From JBDTCO01 sp039923495 (GTDB lineage Bacteria; Myxococcota_A; Polyangia; Palsa-1104): 43,271 bases of DNA. Each line of letters starts with the position of its first letter. The stretch's first letter is position 1. The stretch lies in the NCBI GenBank assembly GCA_039923495.1, contig JBDTCO010000224.1, positions 1 through 43,271 of the forward strand, read 5' to 3'. The notes below the pieces were generated by a model. That model saw only the letters and a list, made by a program, of their open reading frames with translations, was not told the origin of the DNA and searched no databases. Positions 25,637 through 33,373 of the stretch are shown here, piece after piece. The translations under genes and the position numbers were made by a program.

Positions 25637-26424
25637 TGCTGGTCGAAGACGCTCTGCGCGAGCACCGCGGCATCATCGGCGCGACGCATCGCGCGCTCGA
25701 CGAGGTCGGCTCCACCAACGACGAGGCCACCGCGTGGGCGCGGCAAGGCGCACCGCACGGCGCGGTCGTCACGGCCGAGCGCCAGACGAAGGGACGAGGT
25801 CGACTCGGTCGCGCGTGGAGCTCGCCACGCGGAGACAACCTCTATCTGTCCGTCGTGCTGCGTCCGCGCGTCTTGCCCGCCGCCGCGCCGCCGCTCACGC
25901 TCGCCGTCGGGCTCGCGCTGCTCGACGCTGCTCGTTCGTGCGGCGCCGCCGCGCACCTCAAGTGGCCCAACGATCTGCTCGTCGAAGATCGCGGCGTGCG
26001 TCGCAAGGTCGCCGGTGTGCTGACGGAGATGGCGACGAGCGGCTCGCGCATCGAGCACGTCGTCGTCGGCATCGGCCTCAACGTCGGCACGCTCGGGTTT
26101 CCGCCCGACCTCGAGGACATCGCCACGTCGCTACGCCTCGCGACCGGCCGCGCGCTCGATCGCGGCGAGGTGCTCGCGACCTTGCTCGACGCGCTCGATC
26201 GCCGCTACGCGGACTTCATTGCACACGGCACCGCGGCGACGGTGCGCACGTGGAAGCGCGAGGTCGATTTCCTCGGACGTGTCGTCACCGTCAGCGCAGG
26301 CAGCGAAAAAGTGACCGGCGTCGCGGAAGATCTCGATGACGAGGGGGCGCTCCTCGTCGTGGAGGAGAACGGCACGCGTCACCGGCTCTGGGCCGGCGAC
26401 GTGACAGAGGCTACTGCCCGATGA
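25636..26424 (+). CDS. birA: Biotin-[acetyl-CoA-carboxylase] ligase, no HTH domain
   Basis: The 262-residue protein has the biotinoyl-AMP site GRGRLGRAWSSPRGDNLY, the lysine motif LKWPNDLLVED and RKVAGVLTEM, followed by the small C-terminal SH3-like domain. It attaches biotin to carboxylase carrier proteins. The N-terminal winged-helix DNA-binding domain of bifunctional BirA is missing, so it should not act as a repressor. GTG start overlaps the nadC TAG by one base. The last 14 bp overlap the convergent lipoprotein gene. Confidence 0.95.
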   Translation: MLVEDALREHRGIIGATHRALDEVGSTNDEATAWARQGAPHGAVVTAERQTKGRGRLGRAWSSPRGDNLYLSVVLRPRVLPAAAPPLTLAVGLALLDAARSCGAAAHLKWPNDLLVEDRGVRRKVAGVLTEMATSGSRIEHVVVGIGLNVGTLGFPPDLEDIATSLRLATGRALDRGEVLATLLDALDRRYADFIAHGTAATVRTWKREVDFLGRVVTVSAGSEKVTGVAEDLDDEGALLVVEENGTRHRLWAGDVTEATAR

Positions 26425-27706
26425 TGCCGTAGTAGTACGTCTCGGAGCCGCCGCCGACGGGCGTGGTCGCGAGGGCGAAGGGCTCGAAGGGACCGCCGAG
26501 ATCTTTCAAGTCCTGCGCCTTCACGGTCACCTGGATCTGTACGTCGGTGCCGGCGAGGAACGGGCCCGGTGGCACCACGAAGCCCAGCAGCGCCGCGCCG
26601 CCCGTGAACTCGGCGTAGACGTCGTCCACGCGCAGCGTGACGGAGCCGCCCGGTACGTCGGAGAACACGCGCACCGTCATCGACCCCGTGGTGCCGACGG
26701 CGATGTTCAGGCTCTTCACCTTCTCGCCTTGACCGATGTCGACCGTGTCCGGGAGGTACGGGATCGCCTCGAAGTACGGCGTCGCGCCATCGCCGACGCA
26801 GGGGTCGTGACCGGCGGCCGCTGCGAGGTTCGACCAGGTGCGCTGGATCGTGTAGTCCATGTCGGTCGGCTTCCACTCTGCGGTGGTCGCGAACTCGCAC
26901 ATGTCCGCGACCTCGCCCTCCGTGACGAGCGAGAAGCCGAAGAAGTCGTCGCTCGGGTTCGTGTAGCCGGGCGTGCCGGAGAACGGATCCGTCACGGCCT
27001 CGACGAGCTCGTGGTTGCTGGTGGTGGTGATGTCCTGCAACGGTGTCGTCGGACCGCCGTTCGGGCCACACTCGCAGATGATGGCGTACGAGATGTCGAC
27101 GCCGTTCACGCGCGTGTCCGAGTGATAACCGCCGTATGACGCGCAGCACGCGTTGCCCTGCTGGTGCGCGTTGCCGTTGCCGTCGTCGAACTTGACCGAC
27201 TGCGGGATGAAGAACTGGTAGGCGACGTTCGAGTCGGCCGCGCCCCATGGTGCCGTTGCGCTCGCGAGGTTCATCCGGAGGAGCTCCTGCACGGCGCCAT
27301 CGGAGAGCGAGGCCGGCGCGTCGCCCGCGAGGTGCTGCGGCGTGCCGACGGTGAGCGGTCCCACGCCGTACTCGGCCGTCTGCGTGGCCCACGCGGTCGA
27401 CGCGGCATACTGGGTGAAGAAGGTCTCGGCGTCCGCGCGATACGTGTCGTTGTCGTAGGTGACGGCGACGACGGTCGGCGTCGCCATGACGCCCTCCTTG
27501 TTCTGGCGGATGACCTGGGGCTGGAGCTGGCCGAGCGTGACGTGCGCGGGGAACGTGCCCTCGTCCGGCGTGGTCGGCCCGGACAGGTCGACCGCTTCTG
27601 CCATGTCGACGGGCTGGGCCGCATCGAAGCTGGAGTCGAGCCCTTCGCTGTGACAGCCGAGCGCCGTGAAGAGGAAGAGCAGCGAGGCCACGGAGCGTAT
27701 CTTCAT
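26411..27706 (-). CDS. Secreted lipoprotein with HExxExxTDP motif
   Basis: The 431-residue protein has a lipoprotein signal peptide (MKIRSVASLLFLFTALGC) and an Asp-rich linker (DMAEAVDLSGPTTPDEG). A globular region has NHELVEAVTDPFSGTPGY (about 258-275), a metal-binding-like HExxE followed by TDP. Similar HExxE...T(D/N)P segments occur in EXORDIUM-like and related secreted proteins. Cys residues near CCASYGGYH and CECGPNGG suggest disulfides. The last 100 residues look like a beta-sandwich. It may be a metalloprotease-like or adhesive surface protein. A TAAGCT -10-like hexamer lies 8 bp before the ATG, with no Shine-Dalgarno. Confidence 0.72.
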   Translation of the reverse strand: MKIRSVASLLFLFTALGCHSEGLDSSFDAAQPVDMAEAVDLSGPTTPDEGTFPAHVTLGQLQPQVIRQNKEGVMATPTVVAVTYDNDTYRADAETFFTQYAASTAWATQTAEYGVGPLTVGTPQHLAGDAPASLSDGAVQELLRMNLASATAPWGAADSNVAYQFFIPQSVKFDDGNGNAHQQGNACCASYGGYHSDTRVNGVDISYAIICECGPNGGPTTPLQDITTTSNHELVEAVTDPFSGTPGYTNPSDDFFGFSLVTEGEVADMCEFATTAEWKPTDMDYTIQRTWSNLAAAAGHDPCVGDGATPYFEAIPYLPDTVDIGQGEKVKSLNIAVGTTGSMTVRVFSDVPGGSVTLRVDDVYAEFTGGAALLGFVVPPGPFLAGTDVQIQVTVKAQDLKDLGGPFEPFALATTPVGGGSETYYYGIIGQ

Positions 27707-27752
27707 GTCCGCGCAGCTTAGTCGCCGCGATCGGACTGCAAAGGCAATTCGC

Positions 27753-28388
27753 TCAGCGCGGAATGAACAGGTCGTTTCCCAGCGGGACATTCCGCGCGAC
27801 CTTCGAGAAGACGATGGTCTTCTCGTCTCCGCTCCTCTCGGTCAGCACGATCTGCTTCACGATGAGCTTGTCGTCGAACGAAAGCTCGATTCGAGAGAAC
27901 ACCTTGCCTGCGGGGGCATCGGGGTTCGGGACGAGCGTGATCACGGGTGCGCGATCGCTGCCGCCGATCGCGACGGCGTAGCTCTGCTCCGCCCGCGCCA
28001 TCGAGCCGCCACCGACGAACGTGAGCAGCTGCTCGAACACGGCGCTCATCGTCGCGTCGCGGTCGAGGTCGAACACCTGGGGTGCGGCGCCGGGCGAGGT
28101 CATGGTGGCCTTCATCCCGTCGAGCACGAGCAGCGACGGGTCCGGCGAGAGGTACTGCCAGCGGATCTGGCGCGGTGCCTTGAACGCGAGCCGCCCCTTC
28201 TGCACGAGCTCCTGCTTGAAGAGCTTCACCTTGCTCCGCTGCGTGAACTCAGCGGACAGCGTGTGCGTCTCGTGTGCAACGAGATCGATACGCGCGAGCG
28301 TGTCGGCACCATGGCCACGCAGGAGCGTGTCCGGCGCTGCGAACGCCGCGCTGCCCACCAGCATCAGCAGCAGCGCGAGGCGCTTCAC
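27753..28388 (-). CDS. lolA: LolA-like periplasmic lipid/lipoprotein carrier
   Basis: The 211-residue protein has a signal peptide (MKRLALLLMLVGSAAFAAP) and the LolA pattern: THTLSAEFTQRSKVKLFKQELVQKGRLAFKAPRQIRWQYLSPDPSLLVLDG, with a hydrophobic half-barrel continuing to the end. Classical LolA ferries lipoproteins to the outer membrane. LolA-like proteins beside acyl carrier and ketosynthase genes are also typical of aryl-polyene-type clusters, where they are thought to carry the lipid. Its GTG start overlaps the stop codon of the acyl carrier protein gene (GTGA), so it likely belongs to that pathway rather than to general Lol function. Confidence 0.87.
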   Translation of the reverse strand: MKRLALLLMLVGSAAFAAPDTLLRGHGADTLARIDLVAHETHTLSAEFTQRSKVKLFKQELVQKGRLAFKAPRQIRWQYLSPDPSLLVLDGMKATMTSPGAAPQVFDLDRDATMSAVFEQLLTFVGGGSMARAEQSYAVAIGGSDRAPVITLVPNPDAPAGKVFSRIELSFDDKLIVKQIVLTERSGDEKTIVFSKVARNVPLGNDLFIPR

Positions 28389-28642
28389 GACCCGCGGTGT
28401 TCCGCGACGTAGGCCGCGAGCGTCTTCACGGACGAGAAGACCTGCTTGCCCACGGCCTCGTCGGGGATGGTCACCTTGTACGTGCGCTCGATCGCGACGG
28501 CGAGCTCGAGCGCGTCGATCGAGTCGAGCCCGAGGCCACTGGCGAACAGCGGATCATCGTCGCCAATCTCCTCCGGGGTCGTGCCCTCGAGGTTGAGGCT
28601 GTTGATGATGAGCTCTTTGATCTCGTGTACCAGGTCGGCCAT
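28385..28642 (-). CDS. Acyl carrier protein
   Basis: The 85-residue protein is a standalone carrier. The phosphopantetheine site is Ser in GLGLDSIDALELAVAIE (about residue 41), in a normal four-helix ACP with acidic helix II. The LGLDSIDALEL variant is typical of ACPs in aryl-polyene and other secondary type II systems rather than housekeeping AcpP, which usually has ADSLD. ATG start. It lies 29 bp after fabG and overlaps lolA by 4 bp, so ketoreductase, ACP and LolA form one operon. Confidence 0.92.
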   Translation of the reverse strand: MADLVHEIKELIINSLNLEGTTPEEIGDDDPLFASGLGLDSIDALELAVAIERTYKVTIPDEAVGKQVFSSVKTLAAYVAEHRGS

Positions 28643-28671
28643 GTCTCCCCTTTGCGTGAAGCCTAACGTGT

Positions 28672-29367
28672 TCAGGTGATGCCGCCATCGACGGAGATCA
28701 CCTGCCCTGTGATGTAGCTCGCGCGATCGCTCGCTAGGAAGCTCACCACGGCGGCCACCTCCTCGGGACGGCCCGCGCGACCGAGCGGGATGCTGCGCAG
28801 GATCTCCGCGCGCGCCGCCTCGGACAGCGTCTCGGTGAGCCCCGTCTCGACGAGCCCCGCCGACACGCAGTTCACGGTGATCTCGAAGCGCGCCACCTCG
28901 CGAGCGAGCGAGCGAGCGAGGCCGATGAGCCCCGCCTTGGCCGCGCCGTAGCTCGTCTGCCCGGGCCTGCCGACGAGCGCCGTCGGCGAGACGATGAAGA
29001 CGATGCGACCGCGGCGCTTTGCGATCATGCCCTTCATCGCCTGCTTGGCAACGAGGAAGCCACCGACGAGGTGCACGCCCAGGACCGCGGCGAAGTCGGC
29101 CTCGGGCATCATCATCATGAGCTTGTCCCGCGTGAAGCCGGCGGCATGTACGAGCAGATCGAAGTCGCCCGCCGTCGCGAAGAACGCCTGCACGGCCTCG
29201 CCGGACGCCGCGTCGCAGCGGACCGCGCGGATGCCTCGGCTGCGCGCGTCCTCTGCAGCGGCCTCGTTGCTCACGTACGTGGCCACGACCTCGTACCCAT
29301 CGGCCAGCAGCGCTTCGGCCATGGCGCGGCCGAGGCCTCGGGTACCGCCGGTGACGAGCGCGCGCAT
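28672..29367 (-). CDS. fabG: 3-oxoacyl-ACP reductase (FabG-type SDR)
   Basis: The 231-residue short-chain dehydrogenase has the cofactor loop VTGGTRGLGRAMAEALL at the N-terminus, HAAGF, and the catalytic Ser-Tyr-Lys in VSPTALVGRPGQTSYGAAKAG. SVDGG closes the protein. It should reduce a beta-ketoacyl-ACP, presumably on the adjacent carrier protein. A CGAG tetranucleotide repeat (28901-28920) lies within the gene at the LARSLAREVA codons. A sigma-70-like promoter ends 9 bp before the ATG. Confidence 0.93.
   Translation of the reverse strand: MRALVTGGTRGLGRAMAEALLADGYEVVATYVSNEAAAEDARSRGIRAVRCDAASGEAVQAFFATAGDFDLLVHAAGFTRDKLMMMMPEADFAAVLGVHLVGGFLVAKQAMKGMIAKRRGRIVFIVSPTALVGRPGQTSYGAAKAGLIGLARSLAREVARFEITVNCVSAGLVETGLTETLSEAARAEILRSIPLGRAGRPEEVAAVVSFLASDRASYITGQVISVDGGIT
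28901..28920. repeat. (CGAG)5 tetranucleotide tract inside fabG
   Basis: Five perfect tandem CGAG units lie within the coding sequence. Slippage by one unit would shift the frame and truncate the ketoreductase about 150 residues into the protein. Confidence 0.9.
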
Positions 29368-29376
29368 GGGGTCGAT

Positions 29377-29404
29377 ATCCTATCCGTCGTCCGTCGATTG
29401 GCAA
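29377..29404 (-). promoter_or_regulatory. fabG promoter, leaderless spacing
   Basis: On the minus strand TTGCCA (-35), a 16-bp spacer and TAGGAT (-10). The -10 ends 9 bp before the fabG ATG. Confidence 0.55.
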
Positions 29405-29428
29405 ACCGCCTCGCGGTCGCGCTATGAC
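29398..29428 (+). promoter_or_regulatory. Deacetylase promoter, leaderless spacing
   Basis: TTGGCA (29398-29403) and TATGAC (29423-29428) with a 19-bp spacer, or 18 bp if the -10 is CTATGA. The -10 ends 6 bp before the GTG at 29435. Its -35 overlaps that of the divergent fabG promoter. Confidence 0.4.
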
Positions 29429-29434
29429 TCCTTC

Positions 29435-30244
29435 GTGGCGACACCCGTGCGCGCATTTCCGTGGGCCAGGCTCGTGCTCGGCGCGGCGCTTCTCGGCGTG
29501 GTGACGCTCGTCGCTGCGAGCGCGCTGGGACGTGTGCCAAGCGCGTGGTGGGCCGTGCTGCTGGCCGTCACGATCCTCGGTACCGTTGGGCTCGGCGTGT
29601 TCTTCGCGCAGCTCGGCCTGTTCGCGCGCCCGATCGTCGCGGCGCGGGGGTGCGAGGGGACGCTCGCGCTGACCTTCGACGATGGGCCCGATGCCACCTC
29701 GACGCGGCGTGTGCTCGATCTCCTCGAGTCGCGCGGTCACCGCGGCACGTTCTTCGTGATCGCGAAGAAGGGCGTCGCGCAGCCCGAGCTGCTGCGCGAG
29801 ATCGCGGCGCGCGGTCATGGCCTCGCCAACCACTCGCACGACCACGCGCGGACCACCGCGTTCCTGCCGCCCGCTGAGCTTGCCGACGAGCTCATGCGCG
29901 CAGAGACGATCCTCGCCGAGGCGCGTGGCACGAACGTCCGCGGTCGATGGTTCCGCGCGCCCGTCGGGATCGTCTCGCCGCGGGTCGCACAGGCCGCAAA
30001 GCGCGCGAAGCTCGAGCTCGTCTCGTGGACCCGCTCGGCCCGTGACGGCACGCGCGGCGCCACGGTGGAGTCTGCGCTCTCGCGCTTGCGGCCCGCGCTC
30101 AGAGCCGGCGCGATCCTCGTCCTCCACGACGGGGCGGAGCGGGACGACCGCGTGCCCATCGCCCCCGCCGTGCTCGAGGCGCTGCTGGTGGAGCTCGATC
30201 GGAGTGCGCTCCGCTCCGTGACGCTCGACGAGCTCCTCGCGTGA
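29435..30244 (+). CDS. Polysaccharide deacetylase (NodB family) with two TM segments
   Basis: The 269-residue protein has two N-terminal TM helices (about 8-30 and 35-56) followed by a carbohydrate esterase 4 domain. The domain has LTFDDGPDATSTRR (metal Asp), NHSHDH (metal His-His), RWFRAPVG (motif 3) and VLHDGAE near the end. It would remove an N- or O-acetyl group from a cell-envelope polysaccharide or lipid-linked sugar. Start chosen at GTG 29435; an ATG at 29366 would overlap fabG in antisense. The M48 peptidase gene overlaps the stop as GTGA. Confidence 0.87.
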   Translation: MATPVRAFPWARLVLGAALLGVVTLVAASALGRVPSAWWAVLLAVTILGTVGLGVFFAQLGLFARPIVAARGCEGTLALTFDDGPDATSTRRVLDLLESRGHRGTFFVIAKKGVAQPELLREIAARGHGLANHSHDHARTTAFLPPAELADELMRAETILAEARGTNVRGRWFRAPVGIVSPRVAQAAKRAKLELVSWTRSARDGTRGATVESALSRLRPALRAGAILVLHDGAERDDRVPIAPAVLEALLVELDRSALRSVTLDELLA

Positions 30245-31443
30245 TCGACCACTACGCGCTCCCGCCCGACAAGCTGCAGAAGGCGATCGCGCTCGACCAC
30301 ACCTACAAGATCATCGGGCTCGGCGACCTCGCGTTCATGCTGCTGCTGCTCGTGCTGATGCTCGAGCTCGGGGGCTGGCGCTGGCTGCGCGATCGCCTGC
30401 CCGCGCGCTTCCAGGGGCTCGTGTTCTTCACGACGATTGTTTCTGCGCTCACGCTCTCGTCGCTGCCGTTCGGGATCTGGGCGCACCACGTGTCGCTCGC
30501 CTACGGCCTGTCCGTACAGGGGTGGGCGAGCTGGTTCGGTGATCGCGGCAAGTCACTGTTGCTCGTACTGGTCGTCGCGGTGCCGCTGCTGCTCGGCGTG
30601 CGCGAGCTGCTGCGTCGGACCCCGAGGCGCGCGTGGCTCTGGATCGCCGTGGCCGCGGTGCCCGTGCAGCTCGTGCTCGTGTTCGCTTCGCCGTACGTCA
30701 TCGACCCGCTGTTCGAGCGCTTCGAGCCGCTCGCGACCGGTCACGCCGCGCTGGTCGCCAAGCTGTCGCGCGTGATCGACAAGAGCGGTGAGTCCATCCC
30801 GCCGTCGCGCATGTTCCTCATGAAGGCGAGCGACAAGCACACGACGCTCAACGCCTACGTGACGGGCTTCGGTGCGTCCAAGCGCGTCGTGGTGTGGGAC
30901 ACCACGGCGGACCAGCGGCCCGACGACGAGGTGCTCTTCGTGTTCGGTCACGAGCTCGGTCACTACGCGCTCGGTCACGTTGTCCGTGGGATCGTCATCG
31001 GCTGCCTTGGTGGCTTCGTGCTGCTCTTCATCGTGCAGCGCCTCGTGCTCCTCCTCGCGCGCCGCTATCGCATCGAGCGGCTGGACGACCTCGCTGCGTT
31101 CGGCCTCTACGCACTGGTGCTCGCGGTGCTTGGTCTCGCGGGGGAGCCCATCGGCAACGCGCTGTCGCGCGCGCAGGAGCACGACGCCGATATCTACGGG
31201 CAGGAGGTCATTCATGGCCTCGTGTCCGATCCGCAGCAGACGGCCGCGCACGCATTTCAGGCGCTCGGCGAGCAGTCGCTCGATCGGCCCGACCCCTCTG
31301 CGCTGTGGGTGTGGTGGAGCTACAGCCACCCGTCGATCAGCGAGCGCGTTCGCTTCGCCGCGCAGTACGACCCCTGGGCGCGCGGGACGCCACGCTACTT
31401 TCAGGCGCGCTCAGCCGACGACCACGGCGGTCGCGGTCCCTGA
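30241..31443 (+). CDS. M48 family membrane metallopeptidase (Ste24/CAAX-protease-like)
   Basis: The 400-residue protein has about six TM helices. The zinc-binding HExxH lies in FVFGHELGHYALGH (about residues 236-249) and the third ligand Glu in EHDADIYGQE (about 317). The N-terminal TM segments and the closing YSHPSISERVRFAAQYDPW follow Ste24/CAAX-prenyl-protease-1 relatives. Bacterial members are quality-control or processing proteases. GTG start overlaps the deacetylase stop. The last 33 bp overlap the convergent ketosynthase-like gene, whose pathway it may serve. Confidence 0.9.
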   Translation: MIDHYALPPDKLQKAIALDHTYKIIGLGDLAFMLLLLVLMLELGGWRWLRDRLPARFQGLVFFTTIVSALTLSSLPFGIWAHHVSLAYGLSVQGWASWFGDRGKSLLLVLVVAVPLLLGVRELLRRTPRRAWLWIAVAAVPVQLVLVFASPYVIDPLFERFEPLATGHAALVAKLSRVIDKSGESIPPSRMFLMKASDKHTTLNAYVTGFGASKRVVVWDTTADQRPDDEVLFVFGHELGHYALGHVVRGIVIGCLGGFVLLFIVQRLVLLLARRYRIERLDDLAAFGLYALVLAVLGLAGEPIGNALSRAQEHDADIYGQEVIHGLVSDPQQTAAHAFQALGEQSLDRPDPSALWVWWSYSHPSISERVRFAAQYDPWARGTPRYFQARSADDHGGRGP

Positions 31444-32226
31444 CGGATCGATCGCGACGAACAGGGACCTGCCTCGCGCCTGGCGAAGCGCGGCGAGCGG
31501 CGCGGCGGCCAGCAGGCTCTCGTCGAGGTCGTGGTGCGTACCGGGGAGCGCGAGGCCGCGCGGACCCCAGCTCTCGTCGATGCCGCCGAGCTCGAGCGCC
31601 TCCAGGCACCGCCGTGCCGCGAGCATGGGGTCGTTCGCGACGAAGCGCGCGCTGCTCACCATGGGCAGCGTACCGTCGAGGAACAGCGCGCAGGCTGCGT
31701 CGTGCTGCGGGAGCGCGACGCTGGTGAGCCGTGCGACGGTCGGCGTCATCACATCGGCGGCGACGACGAGCATGCGGTCGGCGCGGCCGGCGTCGAGGTG
31801 ACGCCTCGCCTCGCGGAGCGCGTCGAGGCCCGCGGTCAGGCCGCTCACCATCGTCGAGGCGGGCCCTGTCAGCTCCGCATGGATCGAGATCTCTCCGACG
31901 GCGGAGGACGGTAGTGTGTACGCGAACACGCGTGGGCTTGGTGCGCCCTGGCGCGCACCGGCATCGTAGGCCTCGTTGGTGGCGTGACAGCCGAACGCGG
32001 TGCCGAGCACGACCCCGACGCGAGCGAGCGCGTGCGATGGAACGGTCACCCCTGCGTCGAGCAACGCACCATCGGCCGCGACGAGCGCGACGGCGCACAG
32101 GCGATCCATGCGAGCGAGCCGGGCGGGCCGACCGGCCCAGCGCTCGACGTGGAGGTCGCGCGAGCTGGGCGCGTCGAGCGAGGCCAGGCTCGGCGCCGTG
32201 ACGAGCGCGCTGCCGAGAAGCCTCAT
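31411..32226 (-). CDS. Beta-ketoacyl-synthase-like protein lacking the active-site Cys (chain-length-factor type)
   Basis: The 271-residue protein matches the Ketoacyl-synt_2 type N-terminal ketosynthase domain: GVVLGTAFGCHATNEAYD, then FAYTLPSSAVGEISIHAELTGPASTM, then ADRMLVVAADVMTP. The position of the catalytic Cys is occupied by Ser (MVSGLTAGLDAL), and the His-containing C-terminal half is missing. It should not condense on its own. Such proteins act as the chain-length-factor half of a heterodimer with an active ketosynthase. The ATG overlaps the stop of the ketosynthase gene (ATGA), supporting a 1:1 partnership. Confidence 0.85.
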   Translation of the reverse strand: MRLLGSALVTAPSLASLDAPSSRDLHVERWAGRPARLARMDRLCAVALVAADGALLDAGVTVPSHALARVGVVLGTAFGCHATNEAYDAGARQGAPSPRVFAYTLPSSAVGEISIHAELTGPASTMVSGLTAGLDALREARRHLDAGRADRMLVVAADVMTPTVARLTSVALPQHDAACALFLDGTLPMVSSARFVANDPMLAARRCLEALELGGIDESWGPRGLALPGTHHDLDESLLAAAPLAALRQARGRSLFVAIDPSGTATAVVVG

Positions 32227-33371
32227 GTGGCCCGCGACAGCACGATGGCTGCGTTGGTGCCGCCGAAGCCGGACGACGTGGAGATCGCGTGCTGGAGCGC
32301 GAGGGGGCGTGGTGCTCCAGCGACGACATCGAGTGAGATCTCGGCATCGCGGTGCTCGTAGCCTGCCGTCGGTGGCACGAGGCCGGTCTCGAGCGCGAGC
32401 ACGGTGACGATGGCCTCGAGCGCCGCCGAGCCGCCGAGCGTGTGACCGATGGCACCCTTGATGGAGTGTAGCGGGATGGCGCGTGCGCCGAACGTGAGGG
32501 CGATGGCCTTGTCCTCCATGAGGTCGTTGAACACGGTGCCGGTGCCGTGTGCGGAGATGAAGTCGATCTGCTCGGGACGAAGGTGCGCCTCCGCGAGCGC
32601 GGCCGTCATCGCGCGGGCGGCGCCGCGGCCCTGGCGGTCGGGACCGGTCATGTGCACTGCATCGGCGGAGAGGCCGTAGCCTTCGAGCCAGGCACGTACG
32701 CGCGCGCCGCGGGCACGCGCGGTGTCCTCGCGCTCGAGCACGAGGAACGCGGCACCCTCGCCGAGGTTGAGGCCGCGACGCGCGCCATCGAACGGACGGC
32801 TCGGCGCAGGGTCGAGGGCCTTGAGCGACGCGAACCCCGAGATGACGAAGTCGGAGAGGGCATCGCCGCCACCCGCCAGGACACACGTCGCTTCGCCGCT
32901 GCGCAGCAGATCGAGCGCGGTGCCGAGCGCGACGTTGGACGAGACGCACGCGGCCGATGCGACCTCGACGTGACGGACGCCCAGCGCGGTCGCGAGCGCG
33001 AGCGCAGGGCCCGCGTAGGTCGCGCGAGCCGGCGGATCGAACGGGAGATGCGCAGCGTCGCGCACCAGCTCGAGGAACGGCGCGATGCCGCCCTTGGTCG
33101 TGCCGTAGCAGAGCGAGGTGGAAGCACCTTCGACGCCGGCGTCGGCGAGCGCTTCCTCGGCGGCCCAGCGCGAGATCGTCTCCGCGCGCGCGGCGGTCGC
33201 CTCGCCCCACACGAGCTCGGGCACGAGCGCGACGGGGCCGACGTGCGCGAGCGACCCGAGCTCGGGTCGGATCGCCGTGGCGCGACGTCCATCGACGAGG
33301 CCGCGCCACAGCACATCGACGCCACGACCGAACCCCGTGACGGCGCCGAGCCCGGTGACGGCGATGCGCAT
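32223..33371 (-). CDS. Beta-ketoacyl-ACP synthase (FabF-like, active)
   Basis: The 382-residue condensing enzyme has the complete catalytic set: Cys142 in VASAACVSSNVALG, His275 in SAHGTGTVFND, and Lys305 and His310 in KGAIGHTLGG. The closing STSSGFGGTNAAIVL is also present. It should elongate an acyl chain on the carrier protein encoded about 3.7 kb away. The start gives MRIAVTGLGAVTGFG. It starts 2 bp after the acyltransferase stop and overlaps the ketosynthase-like gene as ATGA. Confidence 0.93.
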   Translation of the reverse strand: MRIAVTGLGAVTGFGRGVDVLWRGLVDGRRATAIRPELGSLAHVGPVALVPELVWGEATAARAETISRWAAEEALADAGVEGASTSLCYGTTKGGIAPFLELVRDAAHLPFDPPARATYAGPALALATALGVRHVEVASAACVSSNVALGTALDLLRSGEATCVLAGGGDALSDFVISGFASLKALDPAPSRPFDGARRGLNLGEGAAFLVLEREDTARARGARVRAWLEGYGLSADAVHMTGPDRQGRGAARAMTAALAEAHLRPEQIDFISAHGTGTVFNDLMEDKAIALTFGARAIPLHSIKGAIGHTLGGSAALEAIVTVLALETGLVPPTAGYEHRDAEISLDVVAGAPRPLALQHAISTSSGFGGTNAAIVLSRAT

Positions 33372-33373
33372 CC

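Noticed and set aside
28643..30127. Upstream extension of the acyl carrier protein frame
   Set aside because: Only the last 85 codons look like a protein. The remainder is antisense or frame-shifted relative to fabG and the deacetylase and is Arg-rich.
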